From NCBI GenBank assembly GCA_026874595.1, contig CM049311.1, forward strand, positions 17,199,676-17,263,675: DNA of 64,000 bases. The letters are read 5' to 3'. A program made the position numbers and the translations under genes. The notes beneath the pieces were generated by a model. It ran no database searches. It worked only from the letters and a program-made list of their open reading frames with translations, and was not told the origin of the DNA. The number at the start of each line of letters is the position of its first letter. Positions within the stretch are counted from its first letter, which is position 1. Positions 33,236-46,540 of the stretch are shown here, piece after piece. This DNA comes from Sipunculus nudus (taxonomy: Eukaryota; Annelida; Sipuncula; Golfingiida; Sipunculidae).

Positions 33236-33930
33236 TCAGCTGACTATAAGTCATCTGAGCTATAGTCATGGTCCATTGTCCGTCCGTCTGTCCGTCCGTC
33301 CGTGCGTCCAGATGTCTGTCCGTAAGAATGGCACGTTTCGACACCATTGGACCTACGAATCTGAAATTCGATATATAGTTAGATGTCCCCAAAATCTCCT
33401 ACCATGCCGAAAATTGGGTCAATAGGACTTCGTTCCTTCGAAATATTAAGGAAAAACCTAAATTTTTTATTAGAAATCTATTTTCACACTTCAGGACTGC
33501 CTAATATCAAACCACTCATCTGGTTTTCTTCATATTTACCATAAATATTCCTCTATATAGTGCCTATGTACATGCAAGAAATTAAGTCAGTATTTCTAAA
33601 TTTAAAAAAGTTAAGGGCCCAAACATAATGGACTTTGTAAAAAAAAATCAGGAAAGATATTTGGTCACTTAAGACCAAAAGTGTTAAAGGTAGGGACTTT
33701 TTTCAGTAATACAACTTTAATTAATTAAAATTTAATTGTATACCAAAAATTAGATCACAATCTGTTAAATTTGTTTTAAATATTGGCAAAAATATAAAAT
33801 TGGTACCTTAAATTTTGACCATGGCACGTTTTTTCCTGTAATTGCTGTGGATTTAATTTTCAAAGCATGCTTTTGTTACCATTTCAACTGTTAACACCAA
33901 AAATTTGAAACCAGTTGATCAAAAACAAAA
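33236..33930 (+). mobile_element. GTCC-rich interspersed repeat, copy 1
   Basis: Begins with hairpin CTCAGCTGACT-ATA-AGTCATCTGAG (about 33236-33260), then CCATTGTCCGTCCGTC, then a ~600-bp AT-rich body (TTAGATGTCCCCAAAATC, AGGACTGCCTAATATCAAA). The same start and body occur inverted at 40385-40965. Resembles the hairpin-plus-GTCC repeats common in mollusc genomes (from general knowledge). Confidence 0.7.
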
Positions 33931-35804
33931 GTGGCCGGGGCATATAGTTTTACCCATGTCCGTCATTCCGTCCTTCCGTCATTCCGAAATCAAACAGTTG
34001 TACGGACTTTTTTTCCCAATGCCTGCAGATATTGGCCTGATTTTTGGTGTGTGAGCAGATATAGACCTATTACAGATCGAGTTCGCGTTTCGTCCTGGTT
34101 GACCTACTTTTGACAGTTTTACGGCTCCTGGACATAGAAAATTTCATGAAAAATATGAAATTTCATGACAAATACACATGTACGGACTTTTTTTCGCAGT
34201 GCCGGCAGATATTGGCCTGATTTTTGGTGAGTGGACAGATATAGACCAGTTACAGATCAAGTTCGCGTTTCGTCCCGGTTGACCTACTTTTAACCGTTTT
34301 ACGGCTCCTGAACATAGAAAATTTCATGAAAAATATGAAATTTCATGACAAATACACATGTACGGACTTTTTTTCGCAGTGCCAGCAGATATTGGCCTGA
34401 TTTTTGGTGAGTGGACAGATATAGACCAGTTACAGATCAAGTTCGCGTTTCGTCCCGGTTGACCTACTTTTGACCGTTTTACGGCTCCTACACTTAGAAA
34501 TTTTCATGAAAAATAGAAATATTAATGACAGATACACATGTACGGATTTTTTTTTCGCAATGCCTGCAGATATTGGCCTGATTTTTGGTGTGTGGGCAGA
34601 TATAAACCAGTTACAGATCAAGTTCGCGTTTCGTCCAGGTTGACCTACTTTTGACCGTTTTACGGCTCCTAAACTTAGAAAATTTCATGAAAAATAGAAA
34701 TATTCATGACAGATACACATGTACAGAATTTTTTTCGCAATGCCTGCAGATATTGGCCTAATTTTTGGTGTGTAGGCAGATATAGACCAGTGCAGATCGA
34801 GTTCAGGTTTCGTCCCGGTTGACCTACTTTTGACCGTTTTACGGCTCCTGAACATAGAAAATTTCATGAAAAATATGAAATTTCATGACAAATACACATG
34901 TACGGACTTTTTTTCGCAATGCCTGCAGATATTGGCCAGATTTTTGGTGTGTCGGCAGATATTGACCAGTTACAGATGGAGTTCGCATTTTGTCCCGGTT
35001 GACCTACTTTTGACTGTTTTACGGCTCCTGAACATAGAAAATTTCATGTAAAATATATATTTTCATGACAAATACACTTGTACAGACTTTTCTTCACAAT
35101 ACCTGCAGATATTGGCCTGATTTTTTGTGTGTGGACAGATAATGACCAGTTACAGATCAAGTTCACTTTTTGTCCCTGTTGACCTATTTTTGACCGTTTG
35201 ACGGTGCCTAACATAGAAAATTTCATAAAAAGGTGCACATGTATGGACTTTTTTTCGCCGTCCCTGCAGATACAGGCCTGATTTTTGGTGTGTAGGCAGA
35301 TAATGACCAGTTACAGATCGAGTTCTTTTTTTGTCTCAGTTGACCTACTTTTGACCATTTGACTGCTCCTGAACATAGAAAATTTCATGAAAAATATAAA
35401 TTTTCATAACAAATGCATATGTACTGACTTTTTTCCTCAATGCCTGCAGATACCACCCTGATTTTTTTTGTGTGGGCAGATAATGACAGTTACAGATCGA
35501 GTTTGCGTTTCATCACGGTTGACCTACTTTTGATTGTTTTACGGCTCCTAAACATAGAAAATTTCATGAAAGACAGAAATTTTATGGAAAATGCACATGT
35601 ATGGACTTTATTTCACAATGCCTGCATATACTGGCATGATTTTTGGTGTGTTGCTTGATAATGACCCGTTACAGATCGAGTTTGCATTTTGCCCTTGTTG
35701 ACCTACTTTTGACCATACGACACCTCCTGAACTTTTTTCCAAATTTTACAAATGTTTCTAATTTGCCCAAGGCGGGGGCAATCGTGTCGTTCCGACACAT
35801 CTAG
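33931..35804 (+). mobile_element. Helitron-like element with 182-bp internal tandem repeat
   Basis: Starts near GTGGCCGGGGCATATAG and ends with hairpin GTGTCG (35784-35789) / CGACAC (35793-35798), loop TTC, then AT and CTAG at 35801-35804, followed by T: a canonical Helitron-type 3' end. Inside, about nine to ten units of ~182 bp (TGTACGGACTTTTTTTCGCA, GCAGATATTGGCCTGATTTT, GGTTGACCTACTTTTGACCG). Later units are more diverged. Non-coding. Confidence 0.75.
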
Positions 35805-35889
35805 TTTTATTCAAGTTTTCAAGCACCATATCACATATTTTTTACATCAAGCTAGTGTTATGCAGTTTGCTAGAGCTCAGCTCCCCAGC

Positions 35890-36480
35890 TTCAGCTGTAT
35901 ATTCCCTAAATTTGGCATACAGTTAGATGTCTCCAAAATCCCGTACCATGCCAAGAATTTGATCACTAGGACTTAATTCCTTCGAGATATTGATGAAAAA
36001 CTTCATTTTCCATTAAAAACCCATAGTTACACTGTAAGACTGCCTAATATCAAAACCACTGACCTGACTTTGATCATATATAATATACATATTTTTCTAT
36101 ATATTCGCTATGCACATGCCAGAAATGATGTCAGTATTGCGTAATTGTTTTACGTTATGGGCCAACACATAATGCACTTTTTAAAAAATCAAGAAATATA
36201 TTTACTCCCTTAACAAGAGGATTGCTGAAGCTAGAGATTTTTTTTGACAGGGATGTAAAATTATTTAATCAAGATTCAATTGAATACCCACAATTAATTC
36301 TGATTTTTTAAATTTTTATAAGTTATTAGTATAAATATAAAATTAGTACCTTAAACTTTGCCCAAATTTGACCATGGCAAGTTTGTTTCCTGAGAGCACT
36401 ATAATTTTGATATAATTTTCATATCATGCACACATAAGGATTTCATCTTTGTAGTTTAGAAAGCTGAAAGAAATTGGCCA
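35890..36480 (+). repeat. GTCC-family repeat, copy 2 (body only)
   Basis: Direct copy of the 33360-33930 body (TTAGATGTCTCCAAAATC, CCTTCGAGATATTGATGAAA, GACTGCCTAATATCAAAACC). The hairpin/GTCC start is missing, so it is truncated at its 5' side. Confidence 0.7.
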
Positions 36481-37718
36481 AATATTGTAGCTTTTATTCA
36501 TGTTTTTATGAGACCAGGTCAGACCTAGGCTCAATCCAGCCCCTTTTCTGTCATCTGTATGTTGACCTTGTTGACCTTTCATCAGATTATGCACGCTTGA
36601 GGCGAGGCATACACTGGGGCAGCCAGGCAGCTAATGCCAAGCCACAGTTGATCCAGATGTCCAACCGAACTTATCTAGTAGTTGTTTTGAAAAACAACAT
36701 AACAATTAACAATAAATTAATAAATTGTTATTGGTTTTTAATAACAAATTAAAGAAAAATTAATAGAACAGGAATTTGTTAGTTGATGAGTAACAGGTTT
36801 TTAACTTGCAGTTACTGATGATGTAAAAATCTTGTATGGATGGATAGAATGTCAGTGTTAATGTTATTCCAAATAACACCATGCAGTCACCTATGGTATT
36901 TTCAGTTAATTTTAATGATAAAAACATAAATCATATTATTCATTACTAATCATTTGGGATCATATGAAGGAAATTAATGATAGACAAAGATGCAGTTGAT
37001 AATATTAATCTAGATTCATGCTGTGTCTAGTGTGTAGATTGATGTGAAAGTAGTCCAAAGTGAATATATTACATTTTTTTTTAATATAAATAAAAGCCAT
37101 AAAACCAGGTACATGTACTTATGATCATTATTTAAATTTGTGAATTTTGTATATTCTGGATTCTCAACATCATTGTTTGGCTAAAACTGAATAAATACTA
37201 GACATGGTGCGAATGCTTTGCAAATGTATTTGAATACGAATATGAATATGTACTGAATTAAAAAATTTTATTGCATAAGAATGGGAATTCAGGTAAAAAT
37301 GAAAGTATTTGAATACCAGTGCAGATACTTTCAAAATGTATTCATGAATGCATTCATGAATATAGTCTATAATATTATTTTAATAATCATTATATGATTT
37401 TCTTCTTATTTTTTTTCAATAAAAATTATATTGGCACAATATTTGTTATTAAATTTTAATAAATAGTTAAACTCTTTTATTATATGTGCTACTTATAAGT
37501 TATATGGCCAAGTCAAAATCTGTGTGACAATAGCACTCCATTTGTTGATAAAATAAATGAAATAAGTCCACTTCCCTGTCTCCAAAGATACTATCAAAAT
37601 CATACATAAGCTAAACACCAACAACTTAAGCTTATAAGCAACAATAAAGCTTATATTTATTATCACACAAAACCAGCATGTGCCTCATTCCCAAATCATA
37701 TTTTTTATCATATATAAC
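36481..37718. other. Noncoding AT-rich stretch
   Basis: Nothing supported; GAATAC/GAATATGAATA phrases at about 37220-37360 are locally repeated. Confidence 0.4.
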
Positions 37719-38690
37719 AGCTGAGCACCGTGACCCATGGGTCCCTTGTTTATTCTAACAGTTAACAGAAAATATATATCTTCAGTGGGAAAATGTCTCT
37801 ATAAGATATATGTATAAATATTTTTTACATTTATTTTGTGGCGCCAAGCTCGTGGCAAGAAATTCATGCCCGGTATGTTTATCTTGAAGACCTGGTCAGT
37901 GATGATGTTTACATTGCGAACCGAAATGTGACGCGGGACATTCAGGTTTTCGATGATATATGACTGGATTCTATCGTTGGACGTATAAAGAATAGGTTGA
38001 TGTGAGGAACGCAAGAAAGATTTATTAAATGTACGTTGCAAGGACACTGTTCATTCCGGTCGCATTCCGGTCGCATTCCGGACATTGCCGAATTCAGTTT
38101 GGCGGTGCTCGGTCTAACCTCGTGCAAGTCAGTAAAAAACGGAAAAATCACCTAAACGTATATGTACATAAATTTTGTTTAATTCTCATATCGCCCTTGT
38201 CACTGCGGGGATAATAACCTTCAAAATGGTGCATGGCACAGTGTTCTACACAACGTGGTTTTAGATAACATTACGAACAAACGTGAACCGAATTCCTTTT
38301 ATAACTATTAGATACCGCCCGCGTCTCCCTAAGGCCTAGAGTGCCCTTGGAATCGACCAATAGTATATAACATAGATGACCACATGGTTAACTGAATACA
38401 TGATTATTTGGGGTTAGTCACAAAGTTTAACACGCATCACGTCATCATACTCCAATCAGGTATTGCGATATACGTTACGTAAAGCGTGCTCACGAAGACA
38501 CCTGTTTAATACATCTCTACCTATTAGCAATTCGTTTAATAGAAATTTTCGTTAACTTGCAATAATACCTGAAATCCAAACCCATTTTACCTTTGACATC
38601 TATAAATATTTCCTTATAATAGCAGTTCGGACAGGTGCAATTTTTCGGCTATTAGCAGTAAAAACAAGGGACCCATGGGTAACTGTGCTA
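37719..38690. mobile_element. Candidate 0.97-kb inverted-terminal-repeat element
   Basis: Left GAGCACCGTGACCCATGGGT followed by CCCTTGTTT; right AAACAAGGGACCCATGGGTA followed by ACTGTGCT. These are inverted copies of about 30 bp with three mismatches. Inside is a small tandem CATTCCGGTCG repeat (about 38052-38086). No coding or clear target duplication. Confidence 0.65.
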
Positions 38691-39435
38691 AACTGAAGTT
38701 GACCTTGTAGGTAAAAATCTGAAATAATATCAAATGGAGATAAAGTCTAAGAGGAAAAGGTAATATAGGCCTTGCTGGTTGACACGATTGCTTTGTATTG
38801 ATAAGTAAGAAATGTTTGCAAATAATATTTTCTGACCAAACCATGCATTTCTTAATGTTAAAATTGAAGCATGAGAGCAGTTTGTAGATGTATATTATTA
38901 CCATGATCATTGATCGGCTTTTTGATAAATTGTTGACAGTTCAGTAGTTTACACATCTGTAAAATATGTACGGTTGAAATATCATTTATGTCCCCAGTCC
39001 ACAGGTGCGAGGACTTGTTGGTGGTTGTGGGGGAGGGGGGGGGGGATAGTTTAACATCTGCAATATCACACAACTGAATATTGCTTTCAATTTGCTTTCA
39101 ATTTTCAGACTTTAATCAATAAATCCATACACATACAGCATATGGAGTTATTTCGACAGTTCTTATTGGGAAAAATCATAATTAATATACAGTGTTGGTG
39201 GGGTATTCGATTTCAGTAAGTTCACTGAGGTTTCACTGTATATTTATGATAATGGAGCGATGATGGGCAGACAGAGCTGGTCACTTTATGTTACATTCTC
39301 TTGAGGAAAGAATATGTTTCAATCAGACCTTAGTTTTTTTCTAATCCAATTATTTTTCAAATTTAATAAATTTCACACATTTGCAATAAAAGCTAATGTC
39401 CCAGTCTGAGTGCACAAGTGCAAAGGAATCAATGG

Positions 39436-39467
39436 CAGTGGGGGGGGGGGGGGGGGGGGGGGGGGGG
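39436..39467. repeat. Poly-G tract
   Basis: About 28 G in a row on the + strand; another G run at 40119-40131. Likely to be assembled or sequenced inaccurately in length. Confidence 0.95.
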
Positions 39468-39634
39468 CGGTGGGATTAACAACACTTCTGCATATACATA
39501 CAGGGCAGGGCAAACAAAGCCTGATCTCCGTACTGCTGAGGCAGGAAAGTAATGAACAAATGTTTGTATTAGATCCTCATTCTATTATCACATTTTTAAA
39601 ATTTTTAGTTTATATTTCAATATATTTCCATTAT

Positions 39635-39674
<40 letters not shown>
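39635..39674. repeat. (TA)n microsatellite
   Basis: About 20 TA units. Confidence 0.95.
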
Positions 39675-39675
<1 letters not shown>

Positions 39676-40384
39676 GAATATAAAAGTTGATTCATAATTC
39701 TAAATTGCGTCATCGTAAATCTCAATCAAATAACACCACATCATGCATACAAATGTATATTAATTTTTACCACCAAAACATATCTTTTAAATTTGCAAAA
39801 CAATAAATATCTACAAATAATACTTGATTTAGATTTCACAATTTTAAAATGTGCCTTTATTTATCCATAATTTGCTTCATATTTTATAAATTTATCCACA
39901 CTGAGGGGTTAAATTATATTTTAATTTGTTAAAATAATTTAAAAGAAATTTGATTTCTTTAAATCTGCTACATTCACACAACATTGGCATCTTCTGGATT
40001 ACTCCTTGACTTACTTTTCAAGGAAAGTTTTGTAAACTGGAGTGGAAACAGCATTACAAAGGAAACACATTGCAAAAAAAATACAATTAATGCATAACAC
40101 TTGGTTGGGAGGGTTGGCCGGGGGGGGGGGGTGATATGAGAATAACTGTACACCTGTCACAGCAGGGGATCTCCCCCAGTGACTGTAACAAATCAGGGAC
40201 CCTTGCATGGCTGACTTCCAGTGACCAGGAGTGAGTTGCCTGCATCGGACAAAGCATGAGACAACAGAGCCTCAAGAATAAATTCAATAACTGGTCTAAT
40301 TTAAGCTTTTATTTTCAGATTTAAGCCAATCAAATACTTACATTAACATGCTGTGAAAATTTAATCAACAGTACACACAGGAAA

Positions 40385-40965
40385 AAACGTGCCATATTCA
40401 AAGTTGGGCAAAATTTAAGGTACTGATTTTATATTTATGCTTATAACTTATATTTTTTAAATATTACAAAATTCAGATCTAAGTTTGGGTTTACAGTTGA
40501 ATCTTAATCAAACATTAAGTTATATACTTGGAAAAAAGTCTTTAGCTTAAAAAATTTACATGTTAAGTGAGCAAATATTTTCCCTGATTTTTTACCGAGT
40601 CCAATATGTTCAAGACAATAACATATAGAAATTACACTTAACAGTTCATTTCTGTCATGTATATAGAAAATATATGGAAGAATACTCTATATTAAGATAA
40701 ACAGACAGTGTGTTTTGATATTAGGCAGTCCTAAAGTGTGATATAATAGGTTTTTAATGGAAATTTGAGGTTTTCCTTAATTTCTAAAAGGAACGAAGTC
40801 GAAGTGACCCAGTTTTTCGGTTTGGTAGGAGATCGTGGGAACATCTAACAGTATGCAGAATTTTGAATTCATAGGTCTAACGGTTTTAAAACGGACGGAC
40901 AGCTAGACGGACGGACGGACAATGGACCACGACTATAGCTCAGATGACTAAAGTCAGGTGAGCTA
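40385..40965 (-). mobile_element. GTCC-family repeat, copy 3 (inverted)
   Basis: Reverse complement of copy 1: GACGGACGGACGGACAATGG, then AGCTCAGATGACT-AA-AGTCAGGTGAGCT hairpin at about 40937-40963. Body landmarks match (GATATTAGGCAGTCCTAAAG). The hairpin end is better preserved here than in copy 1. Confidence 0.72.
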
Positions 40966-41887
40966 AAAATGCCTGAAGTAGGGGTCGTATACCTGATATT
41001 TGCAAACAAAATTGGTGTAGCCATCGAAATTATCATAAATAAAGTAATGGACAAAGAGCGTATCGGCATTCCCAACTCTGTTAATCAGTTGAAGTAAACA
41101 AGGGCTGGCCCAATTAATAAGTATCTGAGCTGCTCCTGTCAGATTGTTTGACTAACAGACGGACTCCTGCAGTATATCAAACGGCCTTCCTCTAGACAGC
41201 TAAGCCTTTAATGAAGTCTTCAAACAAACTGCGGTGAACTCGGCCGGTGATCAGTAACAGTGACGGAATGCACACCAGTCTGCCGAGGTTCCCAAACACA
41301 AACTCGCCTCAATGATTGGGAAAAATGCTCGTGTCAGATTGTTTAACAAACAGACCACCACACTGGCGTGCTAAGGCAAGAGGCAGTAAGTCCATGTTTG
41401 GGCCAAATTGAGTTAAAGCTAAAATCATCTATGGCCGCATGGGTGCGATATATGTTTTGCTAAGTCCTAGCCCTCGGGGATCCCGAGATATGAGGGAAAA
41501 AAAACATCACCATATTTACGTTTACACACAATATTGAAGTAAAAAGCAGTATCTTCACTACTGCCTTTTTCGCACAGGAAGCATTTGGAAATCCTTAGGT
41601 AAAGAGCAGTAAGAACACTTACTGCTCTTTACCCAGGGATCAGAAAATATTACATAAACTGACAACGAAGATACTGCTATTTGCTCGTGATAGTTGAACA
41701 AATTTCTTTAGAAAGACCTTAGCTGGATGAAGCTTTTTTCGACAGGCAGATAAAGTCCATGGCTCTGCAGAAAAGTTGTATAACAAATTAAAACATAACA
41801 GAATAGACTTTGTCCCCTTAAGAAAATAGTTAGCGGTTGTATTATCGCCCGTCAATTTTTATACAACCCTGAAGCATGAACAAAATA

Positions 41888-41949
<62 letters not shown>

Positions 41950-44365
41950 GTTATAGAAGGGATAAAGAGATAAATATATATAAGCAGTTTAGGTCATATA
42001 AGGGAGATATAAACTGTTCAGCCAGAAAGTCCACATGCTGACAGGTCGTGGTAGGTCATTTGTGGAAATTCAAGGATAAGGTCACTGTAACTTATATTTT
42101 CCGAGTACAGAAACGCTTCTCAGAAGTTAAGTATCCCTTCAGTAAAAACATCAAACAAAATACCACATTATATATAAGTTCGAATGATTGTTATGGAATT
42201 TGGAATGCTAATTGTCAGTGATATATAAGTCCCCGCTCTATATTCAGAAGAGTCCAAATTATATCTTCAGTACTTTTGAAGTTCAAGCTTGACAAACAGA
42301 GACTTTTACTTGTAATTTTGAGGTCTATCCTTCCACTGAGCAGAAATGGCAAAATGGGATCGGCAACACATTGCATATCCAAACTTTATATGCCACTAGA
42401 TTGTCTTGGGTATCGGGATAAGAAGTAACTATCATGCATTCTTACAGTTATGGGGAAAATTTTTCAGTATATATTAGTAAAAACTTAGTAAATTTATACA
42501 TGATCAGATTCTTCGGGAAACATGATCTACACATTGTTCCCTGAAAAACTTAAATGCTGCTGCAGACTAGTACCACCACTACAATGTTTTCATATTTAAT
42601 AATTTATCTTGTATTTATGAAAGTTACATTTATTTATTCCTCAGCAGAGCATACTTTGTTTTAGACGCAAAGACCCCGCTTCAAATCAAGAAATATTTGA
42701 TTTTTCATTAAATATCAGCAGGCCTGACCGGAAATGTCTGACCTATTTTTTTTAGGGAGCAAAGACACAGGTTTTAATACTTCAGAAGCTCAGAAAATGG
42801 ATCTTTGCCCGAGCATAAAGTTTGATTATCAGTCCAAGGTAGTTGAAACTTCACGAACAGACAGGCTGTGGTAATTATTTTCCTGCAAATCCCAAATAAA
42901 GTAAATTGTATGTATCTTTTAAAAGATCTTTACATATAACAATCTCGAGGTGGAAATTAAACTTTGTATTAAGTCAGGTTAAGCGGATTTCAGACATCAA
43001 AGGACATGATAGTTAACCTATATTAAAATATCTAATCCAACTTTGCCTCTAGCTGAATAGTCTTAGGTTCATATTTCTATAATCAAGTCCTAACGTTTTT
43101 AATTAATCTTATCTTTCAGTCTTAAACAATGTAATTTCCTACATTATTTGTACAGTGAAACGTTGACTGTTCTGTTCGATTCCTGTGTTCTTAATTTATA
43201 TAATAGTAATGGTGTGAGTGGAAACATTAATAGGAATTTGTGTCATTATTAAAGCATAGACTAACATTATTTAAGGTTCTGGTTGATGATCATGTAAAGA
43301 TGGTCCAATTGCAAAAATCAAAATAAATCCACCCATATAGGGAAAATATTATAGATTATTTTAAACGAAATGTCTATAGGAAAAGACCTTTCTATTCTTA
43401 GTATAAATCCTAATGCAGAGGCGCATCTGTGGTTTGTTTTTATTATGCCTTATTTTTGTTTACAAGTTATCGCAAAAATATTACCCAAGTCTTGGCTTAC
43501 AATTGCATTTTGTGATGTTGTGGCCATGGTTTTAAGGTGACCTTAACGACAATCTGGAAAACACTTAAAACATTTGGAAGGGTAATTATTCAAATTCAGA
43601 ATCATAGTCGGTGCAGTTACTGCTTTTATGTCTTTGGGAGGGAATATATAATCGCTTCTGCAGTTATGAGGTAAAAGAGAGTTCTTGTAATATTTCAAAA
43701 ACAAATCCCTGGAATGCTCCCCCCAGTTAGCAATTAAATACTATTATTATATCGTATATATGAAATATTAAGCTTGGTACCTGCTGAAAATGGCCTCAAT
43801 GGGATACTTAAAACATTTAGAGGGCAATTACTCAAAATCATCTTGAGCGCACTTACTGCCTTTTGCTTTAGTAGGGCAGCACAACATATCAAACATCCTT
43901 CCCTAAATCATCAAAGCCCTTGTAATGCTTAATTAAACTGTAAAAAAAAAAGGATATAAAGCCCTCCAAGCTGACAGTCGCATCATACAATCGAATGTGC
44001 TTTACCGATATGTACATACGCTCATCTAAAACTAAATCATCAACTGACACTCGACAACTGCTGCCATGAAACCAGCCAAACGCAAGAGAACTGAATTAAG
44101 CTTGTCCCAGAAGCTAGAAGTTTTCAAATTGAAAGAAGATAAAAGTTTTATATTGTGAGATAACCTACCGTTTCGGCTGCTCAGCTTCACAGATCTGCCG
44201 AATTTTTTAGAAGTCGGACAAGCTGCGGCAAGATGCCATTGACAACAAAAATCAAACGTCGGAAACGGAAAAGAGCAGGCCGTCATTTTAAAATTCGCTT
44301 AATAGATATCTCCGTTTATTGCTTGCCGGAAATCTTCGGTTTCGGCAAACATGTTGGTCAGTTCC
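40966..44365. other. Noncoding stretch
   Basis: Contains a (TA)n run (41889-41946) and the hairpins near 41550-41633. Phrases ACTTACTGC/AAAGCAGTA recur at 41545, 41600, 43618 and 43853. No gene recognised. Confidence 0.45.
41598..41633. repeat. Perfect 16-bp hairpin
   Basis: GGTAAAGAGCAGTAAG (41598-41613) and CTTACTGCTCTTTACC (41618-41633) with a 4-nt loop AACA. A second, imperfect hairpin with the same core (AAAAAGCAGTA / TACTGCCTTTTT) lies at about 41541-41571. Confidence 0.85.
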
Positions 44366-45740
44366 GTATGTCTGCTTGTTTGTAACGATGTTTGTTTGTC
44401 TGTCTCCACTCTGGAGTGCACAGTTTTTTTGAGTGCACAGCAATTGCTCTCAAACTGACACAGTTAATATACTTAAGTCCTGGAAGCCTTTTGTTTTGTT
44501 TTTTTTTGACAATATAGGTCAAAGGTCAAGGTCTCAAAATTTTTTTCAAAACGGTTTTTCTTCATATCTTTGTCACTATGTTTTTCTTCATATCTTTGTC
44601 ACTATTAGTCGTATCTACTTCAACAATAGCTCATTTTGACATTCATTCAAAGGCCTTTCTTCTCGTATGTGGCTGCCTCAAATCTGCCGTAACCATGGTT
44701 ACGCATTTACGGGGAAATTAATGATATTAAAAAATAAAAGGACTAATTTTTCTAACTTTGACAGTTTTAAAGATACAGAGTTCCAATTTTTTTGCATTAG
44801 GTAGCATTGTGTGAGTATTTGAAAAGTTTAGTAAAAGTCCTGCAATATCTCGCACAATATCTTGTCAAACGAGATTTTGCGAGATATCATTTAGTGATAC
44901 CCTAGAAGTCACAGTTTTACAGGAATTCTTTTGAAACTGGTACAACTTATGTCTTATACTAATATCTCGAAAGAGTTTTTTTTTCGTAAAATGTCCGCTA
45001 GGGGGCGCTGCATTTGAAATACTTTAACATATCATTTTTTGGCCATATCTCCAAAACTAAAAGCCTTACCTACATAAATTATTGCTCATGTTGCTCCTCT
45101 TCACCTTCCCAGCAACTTTTGTCCATCATCTGTTATCTTAGATGTGTCACTTTGTCAGTATGTTTGTCTGTGTCTGTAATCCTCAATTTTGCCTGCTTGC
45201 TGATTCTTGCGTCTTACAATTAGCAATCCACAGGCCACAGCTTTGCAGGAATCCTTTTGAAACTGGTACATCTTATGTCTTACCCTACAATTTCAAAAGT
45301 GATTTTCTTTTTCGGCATATGGCTGCTAGGGGGCACTGCACTCGAAGTTCGTACCACTAAAACATACCATTTTTTGGCCATACCTCCAAAAGGGTAAACC
45401 TTAATTACATAAACCGTAGCTTAGTTTCTTCCTCATTATCGTCTACATAATCTGGTCAAGTCATCTGATCTCAATCTTGTGTCACATTGTCAGAATGTAT
45501 GTCTGTTTGTCAGTTATCTTCAGTATCGCCTTCTTGCCGATTCTTATGTATGGCAAATGGCATTCTACTGGCCACAATTTTGCAGCAATAATTTTACACT
45601 TAAACACATCGGACCGATATATGGAAGCAGTATGTTTATTAATTATATAGGTCAAAGGTCAAGATCAACTTCATCAAAACACGTTAAATTCTTATTTCCT
45701 TCATAACTTTGTCAGTATTGGTCATATCTTAAAAGAAATA
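44366..45740 (+). repeat. Tandem family of ~330-340-bp units
   Basis: GCTAGGGGGCGCTGCA at about 44997 and GCTAGGGGGCACTGCA at about 45327; CATTTTTTGGCCATA at about 45031 and 45369; GTCACTTTGTCAGTATG, GTCACATTGTCAGAATG and TTCTTATGTATGGC-type landmarks recur. The block starts with TTTGTTTGTCTGTCTCC. It resembles the other tandem-core elements but no terminal hairpin was found. Confidence 0.65.
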
Positions 45741-46540
45741 TGGTTCGTTTTCTCACTTTTGCCATTGCTCATTTATTTAACTATCTCTATTTTAGAGACA
45801 TTAGATTGTATAAATGTGTACAGATATGTCGTTACAAAAAGAAAGTATTACAAAGATATACCAGGATACACATTAAACGTTAACATACAAATAATGATAC
45901 GAGTAATATATATACGATTAACATTAAGCTCGAGCGAGCCATATATCAGTGACGCCACAATCTCAGTGGTGCAATGTCCATTTCTCGGGCTGGTAGGCAC
46001 TCATTTCAAATGCTAGACCAACACTTTCCATTCCTAAATGGCATAAATATATAATTTTTAGATACCTCATATCCTTCTGCCAACGCTTATACGCAGCTTG
46101 TCATGGAAGCACCGACAAGTGTACATTACATCCCTAATCTAGTCGAACATACGACAATACTTAATTGTGATCTTATTAAAGCTTTCAAAGGCAAATAAAA
46201 GGAACAGAGGTAGCTCAGGCTTTATAAATAGTTCATATTATAGTTTAGGTTATAAAGTCATTTGTTAGCAATAATTGTGTTTCATCGATACGACGATACA
46301 GCATGCAAAGCGTATCGGTATATTTTACAGCACTTCTTATAACCCCATTATAGTTAAAAATGTTAAATAGCGCAGTTAAACTTACTCACTTTTAAGATGT
46401 GTGTCATTGTGCATAAAAGCAGCTTCGATTCATCAGTTCTCCTTGCAGGTATGCATGCATTAATTTTACCTTGAGTTTCTAATTATAGTTCAAAGTATGA
46501 GATGTGCACAGTATTAAGACAAATGTAAAACTTTGATTCT

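Noticed and set aside
36474-36752. 92-codon open frame
   Set aside because: No similarity to a known family; AT-rich chance frame at the end of a repeat copy.
38052-38086. CATTCCGGTCG direct repeat as a possible regulatory array
   Set aside because: Only about three copies; noted as part of the inverted-repeat element instead.
41598-41633. microRNA precursor
   Set aside because: Four-base loop and no longer stem beyond 16 bp.
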